Assembly (NCBI GenBank): GCA_022453515.1
Contig: JAJNNY010000001.1
Coordinates: 744,001-808,000, forward strand
DNA length: 64,000 nucleotides
Source: Astrocystis sublimbata
Taxonomy: Eukaryota > Ascomycota > Sordariomycetes > Xylariales > Xylariaceae
Direction of reading: 5' to 3'
Position numbers and translations under genes: made by a program. The notes below the pieces were generated by a model, which ran no database searches, had not been told where the DNA came from, and worked only from the letters and a program-made list of their open reading frames with translations. Position 1 is the stretch's first letter. Each line of letters begins with the position of its first letter. Positions 47,187 through 58,993 of the stretch are shown piece by piece.

Positions 47187-47908
47187 ATGCGCATCCTCTA
47201 CCCCCTCATCACCCTACTGACACTTGTCAAAGCATCACCCACACCCGATCTCGGGGATCCCCCCGGGCACCAATACCCCGACATTTGGTGGTACGTGATC
47301 CCCAAGCCCGAAATGGGCTGCTGGGAATGGGGAAAATGGTCTATCTCTCACGAAGACTTGCCGTTGGCGGTTAATTGGACGGACCTCTACTTCGCGTCCG
47401 ACATTCTCAAAGATTGGGGTGAAAATAACAAGATAGGAGGCGGTAAAATGAAGGGCTTCGATGAGAGTAAGCGACAAACTATTGCATTGCCATGTCCAGC
47501 CCCCTGTCTCTTCTTGTCTTCCGCCGCCGTCCGTCCTCATCGCGTATTACATATGTACCTCATAAATGCTGACTACTTCAATCATCGCAGACGAAATGGC
47601 CGCATGGATCTGCAACTGCAAGCACTGGTGGGCAGACCACGTCGTCCCGGCCGAACTTGACGAGGCGATACGCAACATCCAGATATTCTGCCCAGATCAC
47701 GGTGGATGGGTGTGGTCTGAGAAATGGCAGAAGTCGTGGAACTGTATGTATAAAAAACACACGAAATCTCCCCAGCGTAACCGTGACAAAGAAGAAATGT
47801 GCTGACCAGTGTTATCCACGAACAGTCGGCCCCAAGAAATACCATCATCGCAGGAAGATGTTTTCCATCAAGTGTCCCAACTTCTGCCTCTGGAGCTTGG
47901 GAGAATAA
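47187..47908 (+). CDS. Tryptophan-rich small secreted protein (effector candidate)
   Basis: Exons 47187-47466, 47591-47743 and 47826-47908 encode 171 residues. The start MRILYPLITLLTLVKA is a clear signal peptide, with a likely cut before SPTPDLG. The mature part has about 15 tryptophans (nearly 9 percent), including DIWWYVIP, GCWEWGKW, CNCKHWWADH and GWVWSEKW, and six cysteines that could form three disulfides. One sequon (NWT) is present. No enzyme motif is recognised. Small, secreted, Cys-containing proteins without relatives in gene-poor, repeat-bearing DNA are typical effector candidates of plant- or insect-associated fungi. Three exons join in phase (A|AC and T|TC), and a good TATA element stands upstream. 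Confidence 0.7.
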
Positions 47909-48564
47909 AATACTTGACCCTGGACTGAGTAAGAGAGACGGAGGGGCTAGCTCCGTCGTTAGCTTTGGTGTTCATAACAGAGTTGGAAGGAAGCAGACAT
48001 TGGTTACGGCTGCTGGGTGCAATTGTGAGTGCGGAAGGACTGCGGACAGGCATCTGGTTGTCTTCTGGCCCCATTGTCCATCAGGCAGAGTGACGGTCTT
48101 GTATCATAGAAGACTCCGACGAGCTGAATGAAGGCTTGCTGAGACCAATGGTAGAGATCACATCCCATATGGCGGCAGGACAAAAAAAAAAGAGCTATGA
48201 GAAATGGAAACTAATGGCGATGGGGGATGATATTGGCTTGAGTAATTGGGGCAGGACGTCTTCAGCGTGACTGCCGCCATGTTTCCAGATATACACTTCT
48301 CAATCGTATGGACAATGAATTGATTGCGATTCACATGACACTCTGGGCCATATTCTTCAGTCTAGAGTCTACTGATTTGCTGTTGTTTTCTTACTGCTGC
48401 TTTCATAGCAACAGCGTCCAACCCTTGCTTTTGCTCTAAGCTTCTAACCAAGAGCACAGAAAGAGGCATCCTTCCCGAAACCGTCATGCCGCTCATCACC
48501 TACATACAACCACCCACCCACTCACTCACCCACCCACCAGCAGCTTCAACAAAGGCCCTCTATC
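47909..48564. other. Intergenic region
   Basis: About 650 bases between convergent genes; an A10 run near 48182 and CAC/ACC-rich sequence near 48505-48540. No gene seen. Confidence 0.5.
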
Positions 48565-50469
48565 CTATTCCTCCCTCCCAACCACCTCGAGCGCCTTCAC
48601 CAACCCCTCAACCGTCGCCCGTCTCGTCTGACAATTCACCACAACACGGAAGAAGCTACCCTTCTCACCGGGCGCAAAATCCACCATGTAGCCCCTGCCG
48701 ATAAGCTTGCGGACCATGTTCTTGGTGCGCCTCGTATTCGTCTGCGCGTCTTCGGCGAGGACGCCGCGGGGCGCGTAGTAGAAGCACACCTGCAGACACG
48801 GCGGCGGATTACTGGAGACCAGGACGAAGTCATCGTGTGTTTCGACGAGGGTGGCGAGGTACGACGCCGTGGAAAACGCCGTGTCGATCTGGGATTCGAA
48901 GCCGGAGGCGCCGTAGTAGATCCACGCAAGCGCGAGCTTCAGGCTGTCGCCGCGGCGGCCGCATTGCAGGGTTAGGTCTGCTAGATCCCAGGACTCTTTA
49001 TTATCTGCATCGTCATCCCCGTGGAACAGATACCCAGCAGGCAGCGTATTCGCACGATGAAACACGCCCACGTCCCGCGTCAGCAAGAACGAACATGTCA
49101 CAGGCACATTCATCATCTTATGCGGGTTCACCGTAATGCTATCCGCCCTCTCGGCCCCCGCGATCTTGTGCCGTTGCGTCGCGGAGAAAGCGACAGGACC
49201 ACCCCACGACGCGTCGATGTGCATCCAGAGCCGGAACTCAGCACACACCTCCGCGATCTCACCAAAGGGATCAAAAGACCCCAGCACAGTAGTGCCTGCC
49301 GTGGCGTTGACGTACAGCGGGGTCTTCCCCGCTTCTTTGGCAGCTTGCACCGCCTCCCGGAGAGCAGAAGGGAGCATCCGCCCCGAGGCGTCTACGGGGA
49401 CGGGAATCACGGCAGAAGACCCCATGCCGGCTGTCGTGGCGGCTTTTTCGACGCTGTAGTGCCCGTGCGCGCTGGTGAAGAGCGCGAAGGAATGGCCGGC
49501 GTTGCCGGAGACTTTGGTGGAGGGAAACAGGGTGTTGCGCGCGATGATCAGGGACGTCAGGTTCGAGGAGCTGCCGCCTTGGCAGGTGACGCCGCCGGAC
49601 CGCGGCCCCGTGAGCCCGAAGAGCGAGGCGAGGGCGCGCGAGGTGGTTTTTTCTACGACTGTGAGGGAGGGAGACACTTGGTAGACGTGGACCTAGGCGT
49701 GTGTTAGTAGGCATTTTATATTTCTGTTGATAGGATACCCAGTCATCGTGGCACGATTCAGGTGAAAGTGAAGTTGAAGTTGAATAGAGGACTTACGTTG
49801 GTGTTCAACACAGCGAGTAAGAGTTCTGACACAACTCCGACCTACGATGCACAATTTCGTCAGCTTTGTCAATTCATAAACTCACAATAACTCAATTACA
49901 GGCCTTTTTTTTGTTCACGGGAGCGAGAGACTAACAGCATTCGTGCTCGAGTACAGCTTATCCAGGAACCCCTGATCCCAGGTATTCACGCTATATCTCA
50001 AGACGTCCTGGATAGTAGTCAAGAGACCGTCTTGACCTCTGCCATCGCCTTCCGGCAAGGAGAACTGCAGACGTTTCACGAGGTCTTCGGGACGAAGAGA
50101 GTCCACGAGAACATTCCGCGGTGAAGAACCATCGTCTCCGTTCGGACCGTTCCCATCGTGGCCCTGGGCTCGCAGGGCGGCTGCCTCGTCCGCCGAACGG
50201 ATGTAGGGCACGATTAAAGCTTGGACAGCATTTATTAACTACGTAATGGGTTAGCTATTCAGCATGATTGAATGTTTTTCAGTGTAGACATGTTGAGTCT
50301 TGACTTCATGCAGGCATGAACAACGTCAAATGAAGTGGGGGTTTCGGATGGGGTGAGGGGATCTGGATGTGGAACTTTTTCAGGATTCTACGAAGCTTAC
50401 TTTCTCGACCTCGTCGGCCCTGTTTAGAACTGGCTCGGAGCTGCCATTTCCATTGACTTGGGAAGCCAT
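48565..50469 (-). CDS. PLP-dependent decarboxylase, group II (glutamate/aromatic/cysteine-sulfinate type)
   Basis: Exons 50401-50469, 49936-50238, 49797-49841 and 48565-49692 give 514 residues. Recognised blocks in order: SVNTWDQGFLDKLYSSTNAV; VLNTNVHVYQVSPSLTVVEK; the cofactor-binding GGVTCQGGSSSNLTSLIIAR; FTSAHGHYSVEKAA; NATAGTTVLGSFDPFGEIAE; HIDASWGG (about residue 299 for the Asp that pairs with the pyridine nitrogen); and NPHKMM, whose Lys (about residue 331) forms the Schiff base. The end FRVVVNC is also usual. The pattern is nearest to cysteine-sulfinate/glutamate decarboxylase-like fungal proteins rather than tryptophan decarboxylase, but the substrate cannot be fixed. It should be cytosolic and make an amine from an amino acid. 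The N-terminal Gly/Asn/Asp-rich insert (about residues 50-65) looks like a disordered loop. Confidence 0.88.
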
Positions 50470-51047
50470 ATTCATGAATTGACGAAGTTAATGTAATTGC
50501 TGTAGATTTACAACCACCTGCATTGTTACCCCTATGGGCTGAAAGTCCGGAATATCCGCAACTGCCGAGACTTTGCCGAATTGCATCATTTTGGCCCGAC
50601 TCATGTAAAGCGCTAAATAGAGAAGTCTTTGTCCAATATCTGACGCGCCGAGCTTCTTCTTCTGTCATTTCGACAGGATGTCAATGAGTGAAATCCATCG
50701 TCGAATTATACGTGATTGTACGTGATTTTTCGCATGCGCATGCAGCATAATGAGAGCATGCAAATCCCTCAAGTTAGGGGTGTAGGTAGTGTAGTAGTCC
50801 CATCGTATCGTCAGTCGTCTAATTGGTACATGAATGGCGCCTTTCTGGTGTCGGACCCTAAATTTTGCCCACGTTTTGGCCAAGTCTACGCATGGCGCGT
50901 GGATCCCTTGATGCCCCGATGCCCATAACGCCAAATGAAGAGAAGACATTCGATAGGTATAACACATAACGCATTCCATCCTTTTCCATTCCATTTCCGT
51001 TCGCCGTTTCCGCTACCGGTCCCGAATGGAGACCATTGAACGACGGA
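50470..51047. other. Intergenic region
   Basis: About 580 bases between tandem minus-strand genes, serving as promoter of the decarboxylase gene. No other feature recognised. Confidence 0.5.
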
Positions 51048-51800
51048 TCAGTCAGCTCGTTTCTTGCCGGGTGGCTTTGCGCCTTCGCCACCGATCTGTT
51101 CGGCTGCTTGGGTTTTACTGCTCACGCCTATGTCCCCGTCCGGCTCGTCGTCCTCATCCCAGTCGTCCTCGGCGTTCTCATCCCAATTGTCGACTTCGGC
51201 CTCCAGTGATCTTCCACGAGCTGATTCGGCCTCGTCACTCAAGATGCCTTCCTCCTGCGGAACGACGCCTTCGCCTAGCTCCAGATCATCCGGCTCCTGT
51301 CCTGGCACGGCACTATAGCGGCGCTGCCTCTTACGCTCTAGCATTCGCTGGTGGTACAGTGTGCACAGCCCCAGGCCGGCCAAGCTCCCTACGAGGTTGG
51401 CGACAATGTCGTAGAGGTCGAAGTTGCGGCCATTCGGGAGGAAGCCTTGCAAGAATTCGGAGCCAACGCCCAAGCCGAGGGTGCATACGACGAGGGTCAG
51501 GTTCAGGGTTCGGCGGCGGGTGGTGTCAATGACCCAGTAGAAGACTACGGTCAGGATGAAGAAGGTGAGGGTATGCAGGACTTTGTCGTTGATAACGTGG
51601 TCGAGCTGGAGGGGAGAAAGGCCGACATAGGCTGCAAGGAGGCAGAGTACGAAGAAAACGCCTAGAGGAAAACGACCGTCAGCTTCATGTTCTCAGTCTC
51701 TATGCAGCTATGGAGACCAAGAAGCAGGGCGACAATGGGCGCATGTAAGTTGTCCATGGGAGGAGGAGCACGAACCTGCAAAGGGCAGACGGATACGCAT
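51048..51800 (-). CDS. VanZ-like domain membrane protein
   Basis: Exons 51776-51800 and 51048-51661 (114-nt intron) encode 212 residues. The first exon gives MRIRLPFAG, then four hydrophobic segments follow: VFFVLCLLAAYVGLSPL, LHTLTFFILTVVFYWVI, LNLTLVVCTLGLGVGSEFLQ and FDLYDIVANLVGSLAGLGLC. The pattern (D-K-V-L-H early, G-x-x-x-E-x-x-Q-x-F and D-x-x-D-x-x-A-N-x-x-G) is that of VanZ-like proteins. A long acidic cytosolic tail (from about residue 120) ends in a basic KPPGKKRAD. Fungal members are unstudied; the bacterial name reflects a teicoplanin-resistance gene and says nothing about function here. Confidence 0.8.
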
Positions 51801-54078
51801 TTTCGAGATCAGGGCAAGAGAGCAACGAGTCAAGCCGCGAGACTAGCTAGACATGGCTTCGTAGATGTCGGCCGGGCTGGAGTCTGGGGAAGATGCGAAG
51901 ATGCGAGGATGGAGGATCGGCAGAAGGGTGCCTGGCGAGCTGGGTGGGTGCCTTGGTGCCGCACAGCGCAATGCACTGCGACTTAGCTACCAGCTACCTG
52001 GGACAGGCCTTGCGGACCAAGAAGAAGAAGATGGGAAACTGGAAAAGAGTTGCGGGCGACAGAATGTGCTACCAATGCAGAGCTACTACGTAGGGTGTGT
52101 TGGATGCTAGATGCTAGATGCTGGTAGGTAAGGTAAGGTCAGGTAAGGTAGCATGATGGAAACGAACCAAGAGCGGGCGGGAGCCAAAGACGAAAGGTGG
52201 CCAGGCGGCGCGCTACTATGTATACACTGTAGGGGGGATACCTAAGCATCATGCTGTACAACACAACCAGACGGGCCAGATGACGCTATATCACCTTGCA
52301 TACAGTGTGTATTTGAGGTAGTCCGGTGGAGTGACGCAGACATCGCACTGTAAAGCCACCACGCAGCCAAAAAGCTCAGCCAATGCAGGCTTGCGCCATG
52401 TCCAACCCGATTAGGAACCAGGTTGTCTTGTTTGTCTGCCTGGCTGTTCGGTCGTGTAACCCCCCCCCCCAGGTCGAAGCCAGAGCTGGGAACATATCGG
52501 TTGGCTGCATCAGGGCACTGAGAGGAGAGAAAAGGCCAAAAATACAACATAGACAAGCCACAAATGGCATATAAAGGTGCTTTGACGTCGGCGGCTCTGC
52601 ATCGACTCTCGAGTCTGCAGTAACTACCTACTAGTACTTCATCAGTACTTACACCTACGGTTCGGCCGGCTTGCCGAAGTTGAAACGGCAGCGGCAGTGG
52701 CAGCGGCAGCGGTCGGCCATCCCTTAAAGATGTTACATCCGCTTCCTGCAGACCGGTAGACGGACGGTTCGACATGATTGGCCCGATGTTTCTCTTCAAG
52801 CGCTTTAGATCCTCCGGGAAGAAGAGCCTCAAAGAGTTGACAGGTTAGTCCAATCAGTAACAGCAAGCACTTGGTGCCTACTCGCCTACCTAGGTAGTTA
52901 GACAGCAGGTTAAGACAACAAACGGCTGATCAACTACGGCTCCAGTATCGCTCCATATTAGCAAACTGGTTCCGTGATACAAAGTCAAATGCGACACCAA
53001 ACCACAGTCGAATTATGTCCGCTCCCTGGTATAGGTACGGCACGTGATCATCCGACATGGGGCAATGGGCATATGGGGTATCTCGGTGGGACTGATGCTG
53101 GCCTCTATGGAAACAAACCAAGGCTTAGGTAGATTACCTACCTCCGTACCTAGCTTTTGGCGTGAAACAGCTCACTTTGTTAACGTTGAACTTGTTGCCC
53201 TGTAATAGTCATTGGTTGGCTGCCTTGATTTATCAGATACACACCCGATTTGGAGAGCGATCATGATAAGAATATATATATGGTATAATGAATCCGAACA
53301 GGACTGGGTAACGTAGGTAACTATCTGAAAGAGGTTAGGTGTCTACAAACTGTAGATAGATAGAGTTAGTTGTGTTTGATCTTCAAGTAAACATATAGGT
53401 TATCTCAGCCGAGGGTTCAAAATAATCTACTAAAAAACAGAACTTGAAGACACGTCAAATACCTACCTACCTACATACAGGTTTGTAGGTAGATAAGTAA
53501 GTACTACTAATGCAGGTAATTTAGAGTTCCAGATGGGCGCACATATTCTGCACATGATTCGGCGGATCGTGATGGGCCGCGACGAACTTCGATGGGCTGC
53601 GGGAGCTGCATGTACCGCTACCTGTGTAGTCGAGGGCAGACAGCGGGTCCTGGCGCTGCAAGGGCGCTGTAAGCTCGCTGTGGGCGCCCCCCAAGAGCAG
53701 GCGGCGCGGGGGGCATCGGGTCACTCCCTGCGACGGGTACCTACTTGCTTGGGCCTAGGTGGCTCGGGTGGGTCGCTGCGAAGGGGGCGGCGGACTGCGT
53801 TGCACGCAACGGTATCCACTCCAAACCTCACTTCCGACCTCATACCATCATTCAACGCGCTCCGGCCTCGACTGCAATCCATCGAGACACCACCCATTTT
53901 TATCCCGTTGATCTCCAAACTCGCGTCGCCATCCTCTTCGATGTCGCCCGCTCCTATTCCCTCATTTTAGGCGCCTCCCCCGCCGTGCTGCCCACGCGAC
54001 GCGCCCCTGCGCCTCCTCGCATGGCGCCCAGCGACCAGATCCTGCCCCCGTCTCACCTCCGCTGCCGCCGCGGCCACC
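51801..54078. other. Divergent intergenic region before SPT7
   Basis: About 2.3 kb with no convincing gene. It contains AGGTA-type short repeats (52100-52150), a C11 run (52460-52470), several ACCTAGGT motifs (52885, 53140) and a long CACC/GCC-rich leader directly before SPT7. Open frames across 52242-52832 and 53533-53970 look like chance frames in GC-rich leader DNA. Confidence 0.45.
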
Positions 54079-57000
54079 ATGTCCATCATGAACGGCCAGC
54101 CAGCCTGGCCACCGCCCGCAAAGCATGCCCAAGGAGGCCCCAATGGCCTGCGCGCTGCTGATGATGCTGCTTCCGCCCTTGCCCGTTCCGCCGACTCGCT
54201 CGACAATGCCCATCATTTCAACAATTCCAGTTCCGCGACCTTGGTGCCTGAGGCATCAGATCCCGAGGAAGACCGTCAGCGCGCCCACTTTGCCGATCTC
54301 TACCGCTTCTCCGAAGCGCGCATTGCCCACCTCTTCGCCGACGATGGCTCCTACAACTATGATGCCATCAACTCGTGGCGTCGCCCTCTCCATCCCTCCA
54401 CGACCCTCCCTCCCACCACCGACCATGACCCCATCCAAGAGCGCCCTGCTAAGCGAGTGAAGCGGGTTATCGACGAAGATGACTATGGCGACGACGATGA
54501 AGATGACGAGGACGAGAACGGCGAGAACGAGAGTGTTGAGGAACGCCCGCGCGCCGGTCCCATCGCCAGCTCGCCTCTCAAGATGAAGTCCGCATCCGCC
54601 TCCAAAGGTCTCCTGTCTCCCTCCAAATCGGGAAGCTCGCCTGTACCCTCAGTCACGTCGCCGGAGAAGCCCCGAGACGACATGTCCCAAGCGTCACAGT
54701 CGCAATCTAACAACATCGAAGATGCGCGCAAACAGCTCGAAGAAGCTCGGAAAGACACCGAGGAAACAGCAAAGCGTAGTTTCCACACATTCTTCCACAC
54801 GCTCGAAACTGATCATACCGCTATGCTTGAGCAGCAGCAATTGGAAGAGTCCGAGAAGGCCCTCCAGGCTGAGATGGATAAGAACAGCCATAGCCATCCC
54901 AGCGGAAGCGCGCCTGGCGAGAACCATGGTTCGCTCAGCAGCGCGAATCTCGGTGCTTCCAGCCTAACCCTCAAGCACCTCATTGCGCGCATCGATATGA
55001 AACGCGATATGGTGCGCGCCTCCGATGCCGAGTTGCGTTCCCTCATGAATGAGGTGCGAAAGAACAGGAGCAAGTGGGCCAGCGAGGAAAATGTCAACCA
55101 GGAAGAGCTCTACGAGGCGCTTGAGAAGGTCTTAACCGAACTCAAAGCCCATACCGAATGTTCCACGCCCTTTCTGCAGCGGGTCAATAAGAGAGATGCC
55201 CCTGACTACTATAACAGTGAGTGTCGCAACAGTTCGTGTTGAGGCCTTGACTAGACTAATCCCCGCCAAAGTTATCAAGCAACCGATGGACCTTGGTACC
55301 ATGACCAAGAAGCTCAAGTCACTGACATACAAGTCGAAGTCCGATTTCGTTATTGATCTTAACTTGATCTGGGATAACTGCCTTCGATATAACCAGGAAA
55401 TGACCCACCCAATCCGCAGGGTGGCCAACGCTATGCGCAGAGAAGCCGAGAAGCTCATCCCTCTGATCCCCGATTTGACTATCAGACCTCGAGCCGAAGT
55501 CGAGGCAGAAGAGCGGAGGAAGCAGAACGGTGGCGATGATGATGGCGGCGACGATTCCGACGATGAGCCGATAATGTCGTCTCGCGGACGCGTCGCCGGC
55601 GGAGTCAAAGGCACTAAGTCAAGGAAGGCACCAAACGACCAGAAGGAAGGGACACCAAATACCGACCAGAAGCCTGTGCTGCAGGTGAATGGGCTGCTTG
55701 CGAAGGCGAACCGAGAAGGATCCGAGCTTGATGGAAGCAACGGTTTTGGCACCCCACCCATAGGTGGCTCCATGACCCCTAGCGGCCTCAACGGGCAGTC
55801 GGGCGTGGGCAGTAACGTCGATGCCATGGATCTGGATGCGCCATCCATCAGCGAAATGGCTTTAGGCCAGGCCTTAGACGATGCGGCGCAACAGGCTTAC
55901 GATGATGAGGAGCACAAGATCTGGAAACAAGTCACCAAAAAAGACCGCGCTTTAATCACAAAGCAACGCTACGAGTTGTTCAAGGGAAAAAGGCTGAACG
56001 TCGACGAGCCCGCGCTCCTCAGAACTAAAGCAGGTATGCGCCGATACCTTCGCACCTTGCACCAGGTAGATGTAGGTGGCGCTGGGGGCCCTTCGCAAGG
56101 CGATGCATCGGCAGAATCCGCGAACGATACCTCGAAAGCAACCGAAACTTTGGCTGAGGGCATGGAAGAGGATGAAGAGAGGGTTCTGCCGGATTACTAT
56201 GAGCCACAAACTTTCGTGCCGGATATCCCGACTAGGCTTCAATGGATTGAGGATAACGAGGGCCAAGTGATCAACCAACACGAAGAATTTCTTCGCACGG
56301 TGCCCGCGGGCTATTTTACTGCGCCCAAGGGCGCCTTGAGCCAGAAATTAGATGCCAACCTCCGGCAAATGCAGGAAACCAGGAAAGTGTGCTCGAAGAT
56401 AGGGGTCATCAAACAGATGCAACTTCAATCACAGGTAAGTTTTCCTTGTCATGCCGCTTGAAGACTCAATCTTACTGACTGTCAACAGGTGTACGCCAAT
56501 CAATTTCCCAAGTACAACCCTGACCCCTTTTGCGAAGCCGACATCGAACCACATGTCACATGTGGCGATAACCTGGTGATGGCTCCGGAAGTCTGCCGTG
56601 CAGCGATGCAGCGATCTGTTGCGAAGCTGTTCTATCATGCTGGTTTTGAGGAATATCAGCCATCCGCGTTGGAGACGATTACCGACATTGCTACCGACTA
56701 TTTTGGCAAAATGGTACAAACCTTCAAAACGTATACTGAATGCGAGAAGAAGGACGTCGTGCTGCCTTTGGACAAGGGAACCTCTGTCGTCCAGTCACGC
56801 TATACTGATGAGCAGGCTGTGCTGCACACCCTCGCCGAAAACGGCTATTCAATCGATGGCCTGGAGAGCTATGCAAAAGATGAAGTTGATAGGCTTGGCA
56901 ATAAGCTAAGTGGTATCCATGAACGTATGAAATCTCATCTTGGCGATCTGCTTCGCCCCGCTGTAACGGAAGGCAGTGGCGATGGTGGAGCTGCCTCCTT

Positions 57001-57655
57001 TAACGACGGCAGTGACCAGTTTGTCGGAGGAGACTTCGCAGAGGAGCTTGGCGAAGATTTCTTCGGATTCAAGGAACTCGGCCTAGCAGGCGAGCTCGGC
57101 GGCATCCTGTCTGTCCCTCTACACCTACTCCAATCCAGGGTCAGGAATCAATACCAGGCTCAAAATCAGACCCAAGGCCCCGTCGATCAGGTTCTGTTTG
57201 AAGAGCTGCCCCCGCTTGATCCCATCAATAAGGACAACATCCAGGAGCAGATAGGTCTGGTTAAGAACTTCTTCCTCGCGAAACTGCACGCTAATGGCGA
57301 TACACCGTTGATGGAGGATAAGGATCTGCCTGTGAAGCAGAGACGACCTGTACCTCGACTTGGAGCGACCGGCAAGATTGTGTCACCGCAGAAGCGACCG
57401 CCAAAGGAGCAGAACGCCATCAACAAGAAAAGGAAGAAGCTAGAGCAGCAGGCTGCGGAAGCCAAGAGGCTCAAGATGGAAGCTGAGAAGACTCAAGCAA
57501 AAAAGGGCACGATCCTACCTAACGGATCAACTTCTAAGACCGCAATTCTACCGAACGGTCCGCCAGCTATGGAACGCATGGGCAGTACGCAAAGTGCAGG
57601 AAACGACAAGGATGATACGGGAATGCCCATGAGTCCTGAAAGCATGGAGCGCTAA
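54079..57655 (+). CDS. SPT7: SAGA complex subunit Spt7, bromodomain protein
   Basis: Exons 54079-55216, 55272-56434 and 56489-57655 encode 1155 residues. The start lies in CACC ATG. The acidic N-terminal third includes an Asp/Glu run near residues 135-150. The bromodomain covers about residues 345-450: [47 protein letters not shown], and [14 protein letters not shown] with the acetyl-lysine-binding Asn. A middle part follows with the conserved [20 protein letters not shown]. The Bromo_TP histone fold lies at about residues 798-855 ([20 protein letters not shown] ... [15 protein letters not shown]). The C-terminus is Lys-rich ([16 protein letters not shown]). Spt7 is the scaffold of SAGA, pairing its histone fold with Ada1/Hfi1. 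The exon 1 / exon 2 join lies inside the bromodomain. Confidence 0.93.
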
Positions 57656-58993
57656 CCCCATTCGAACCACTCGGCGTGTGTCCTTATTCTTATACACACT
57701 TTTCAGCTGCGTTGCCAGTGACCAGTCGATTGCATCTTTCATCAATTTCTACGAGTCGTCATCTTTACATTTATACCCATTGGGTGGGAGTTTGTTTTAG
57801 ACAAGGGCAACGAAGGCTTTCAGGCTCGATTTCTCAATCAACATGGCGGCGTACTGAAAACTTTGGCGTTCTTGGGGTTTTTATACCTTCTCTCCCTCCC
57901 TCTACTTGTACTTCACCGCCAGTGCATTGACTCCTCGGTCTCATTTGGCATCGGGGACATGCTGGTTCCCCAAAACAAATCATCAGCAACATCAAGCAAT
58001 TTTTTGCCTCTCACAAATTTGACAACTTGGCAGACAGACAGGCAGACAGCGAGGTCGTCTGGGTCAGAACTTCTTGACATAGTTAGTCACGTACTACTTT
58101 ACTTGCATATAGCGGAAAGCGGAAGATGGAACCAAGGCATTCAGGGGGAATGATGACGAGGGACGGGTGGATGGACGGCAAGAAAAGATGAGATGAAATG
58201 TTCGTCGGATACGTTGATGAAAGAGAGAGCGCTTTTCATCCATTCATGGGGGATACAGAAGCAAGTTGAGACGTTTCGACGATCAGGAGGGGAAAACCTT
58301 GGCCGTGGCTCATAACGGCATTGCATTGTACATTGCATCCATCAACTGATAATAAGCAGATAAGCTTTCTGCTTACTTTTTTTCTTGCCTTTTCTTTGGC
58401 CATACCCCCAGAGGCTGTATCTACTGGCTGTAGCATGTAAATATATGGATAGAGATCAGCCAATGGCTAGGAAATTATTTCAGAACGAACTTAACCAACT
58501 ATATACGAGTGTGTGGTTTTGTTGTGTTACCCGACGTGACCTATGAGGGAGTGGAGAACCATTGAACCATCACCTCTGCGAATGGGATCGTCACTCACTG
58601 TGATTCAATGGAAGAGATATTACATAATCAAGTAACTTGACGTTGATCACGACAGACCTCTGTTGTCTTTGCTGTCACTTTTATCTCTTGTCTTGAAAAT
58701 CGCAATTACAGCACAGGTATTTGAGGTCTTGACAGGAGTAAATTAGGTATGCATTAGTCGTAAACTAGTGTACCTAGCTTCATCTTCTTATGATATTCTC
58801 ATGTAGCCGGCATGCTCATCTTTGCCACTATATATGCAAGTATATATAAGTCGCGAGGTATTGTATTCTCGCTCATGTGTCGCAAGTAACGCTATACATA
58901 GTTGGTATCCAATCCGCTCGCTCGCTCGCTATTCATCACACAACAACGCTACAAAACAGAATCTCTTCCTCTTAGCGGTCCAAGAAACTTATC
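57656..58993. other. Intergenic region between convergent genes
   Basis: About 1.3 kb between the ends of SPT7 and the MFS transporter. It includes a short GCTC microsatellite near 58916-58929. No gene seen. Confidence 0.5.

Noticed and set aside
48837..49714. Long plus- and minus-strand frames over the decarboxylase gene
   Set aside because: GC-rich shadows of the real exon; no domains.
52242..52832. 196-codon minus-strand frame
   Set aside because: Contains a PLPLPLPLP run from a simple repeat and no domain; lies in a leader/intergenic region.
53962..54216. Gly/Ala/Arg-rich minus-strand frames at the SPT7 start
   Set aside because: Antisense shadows of the GC-rich SPT7 5' region.
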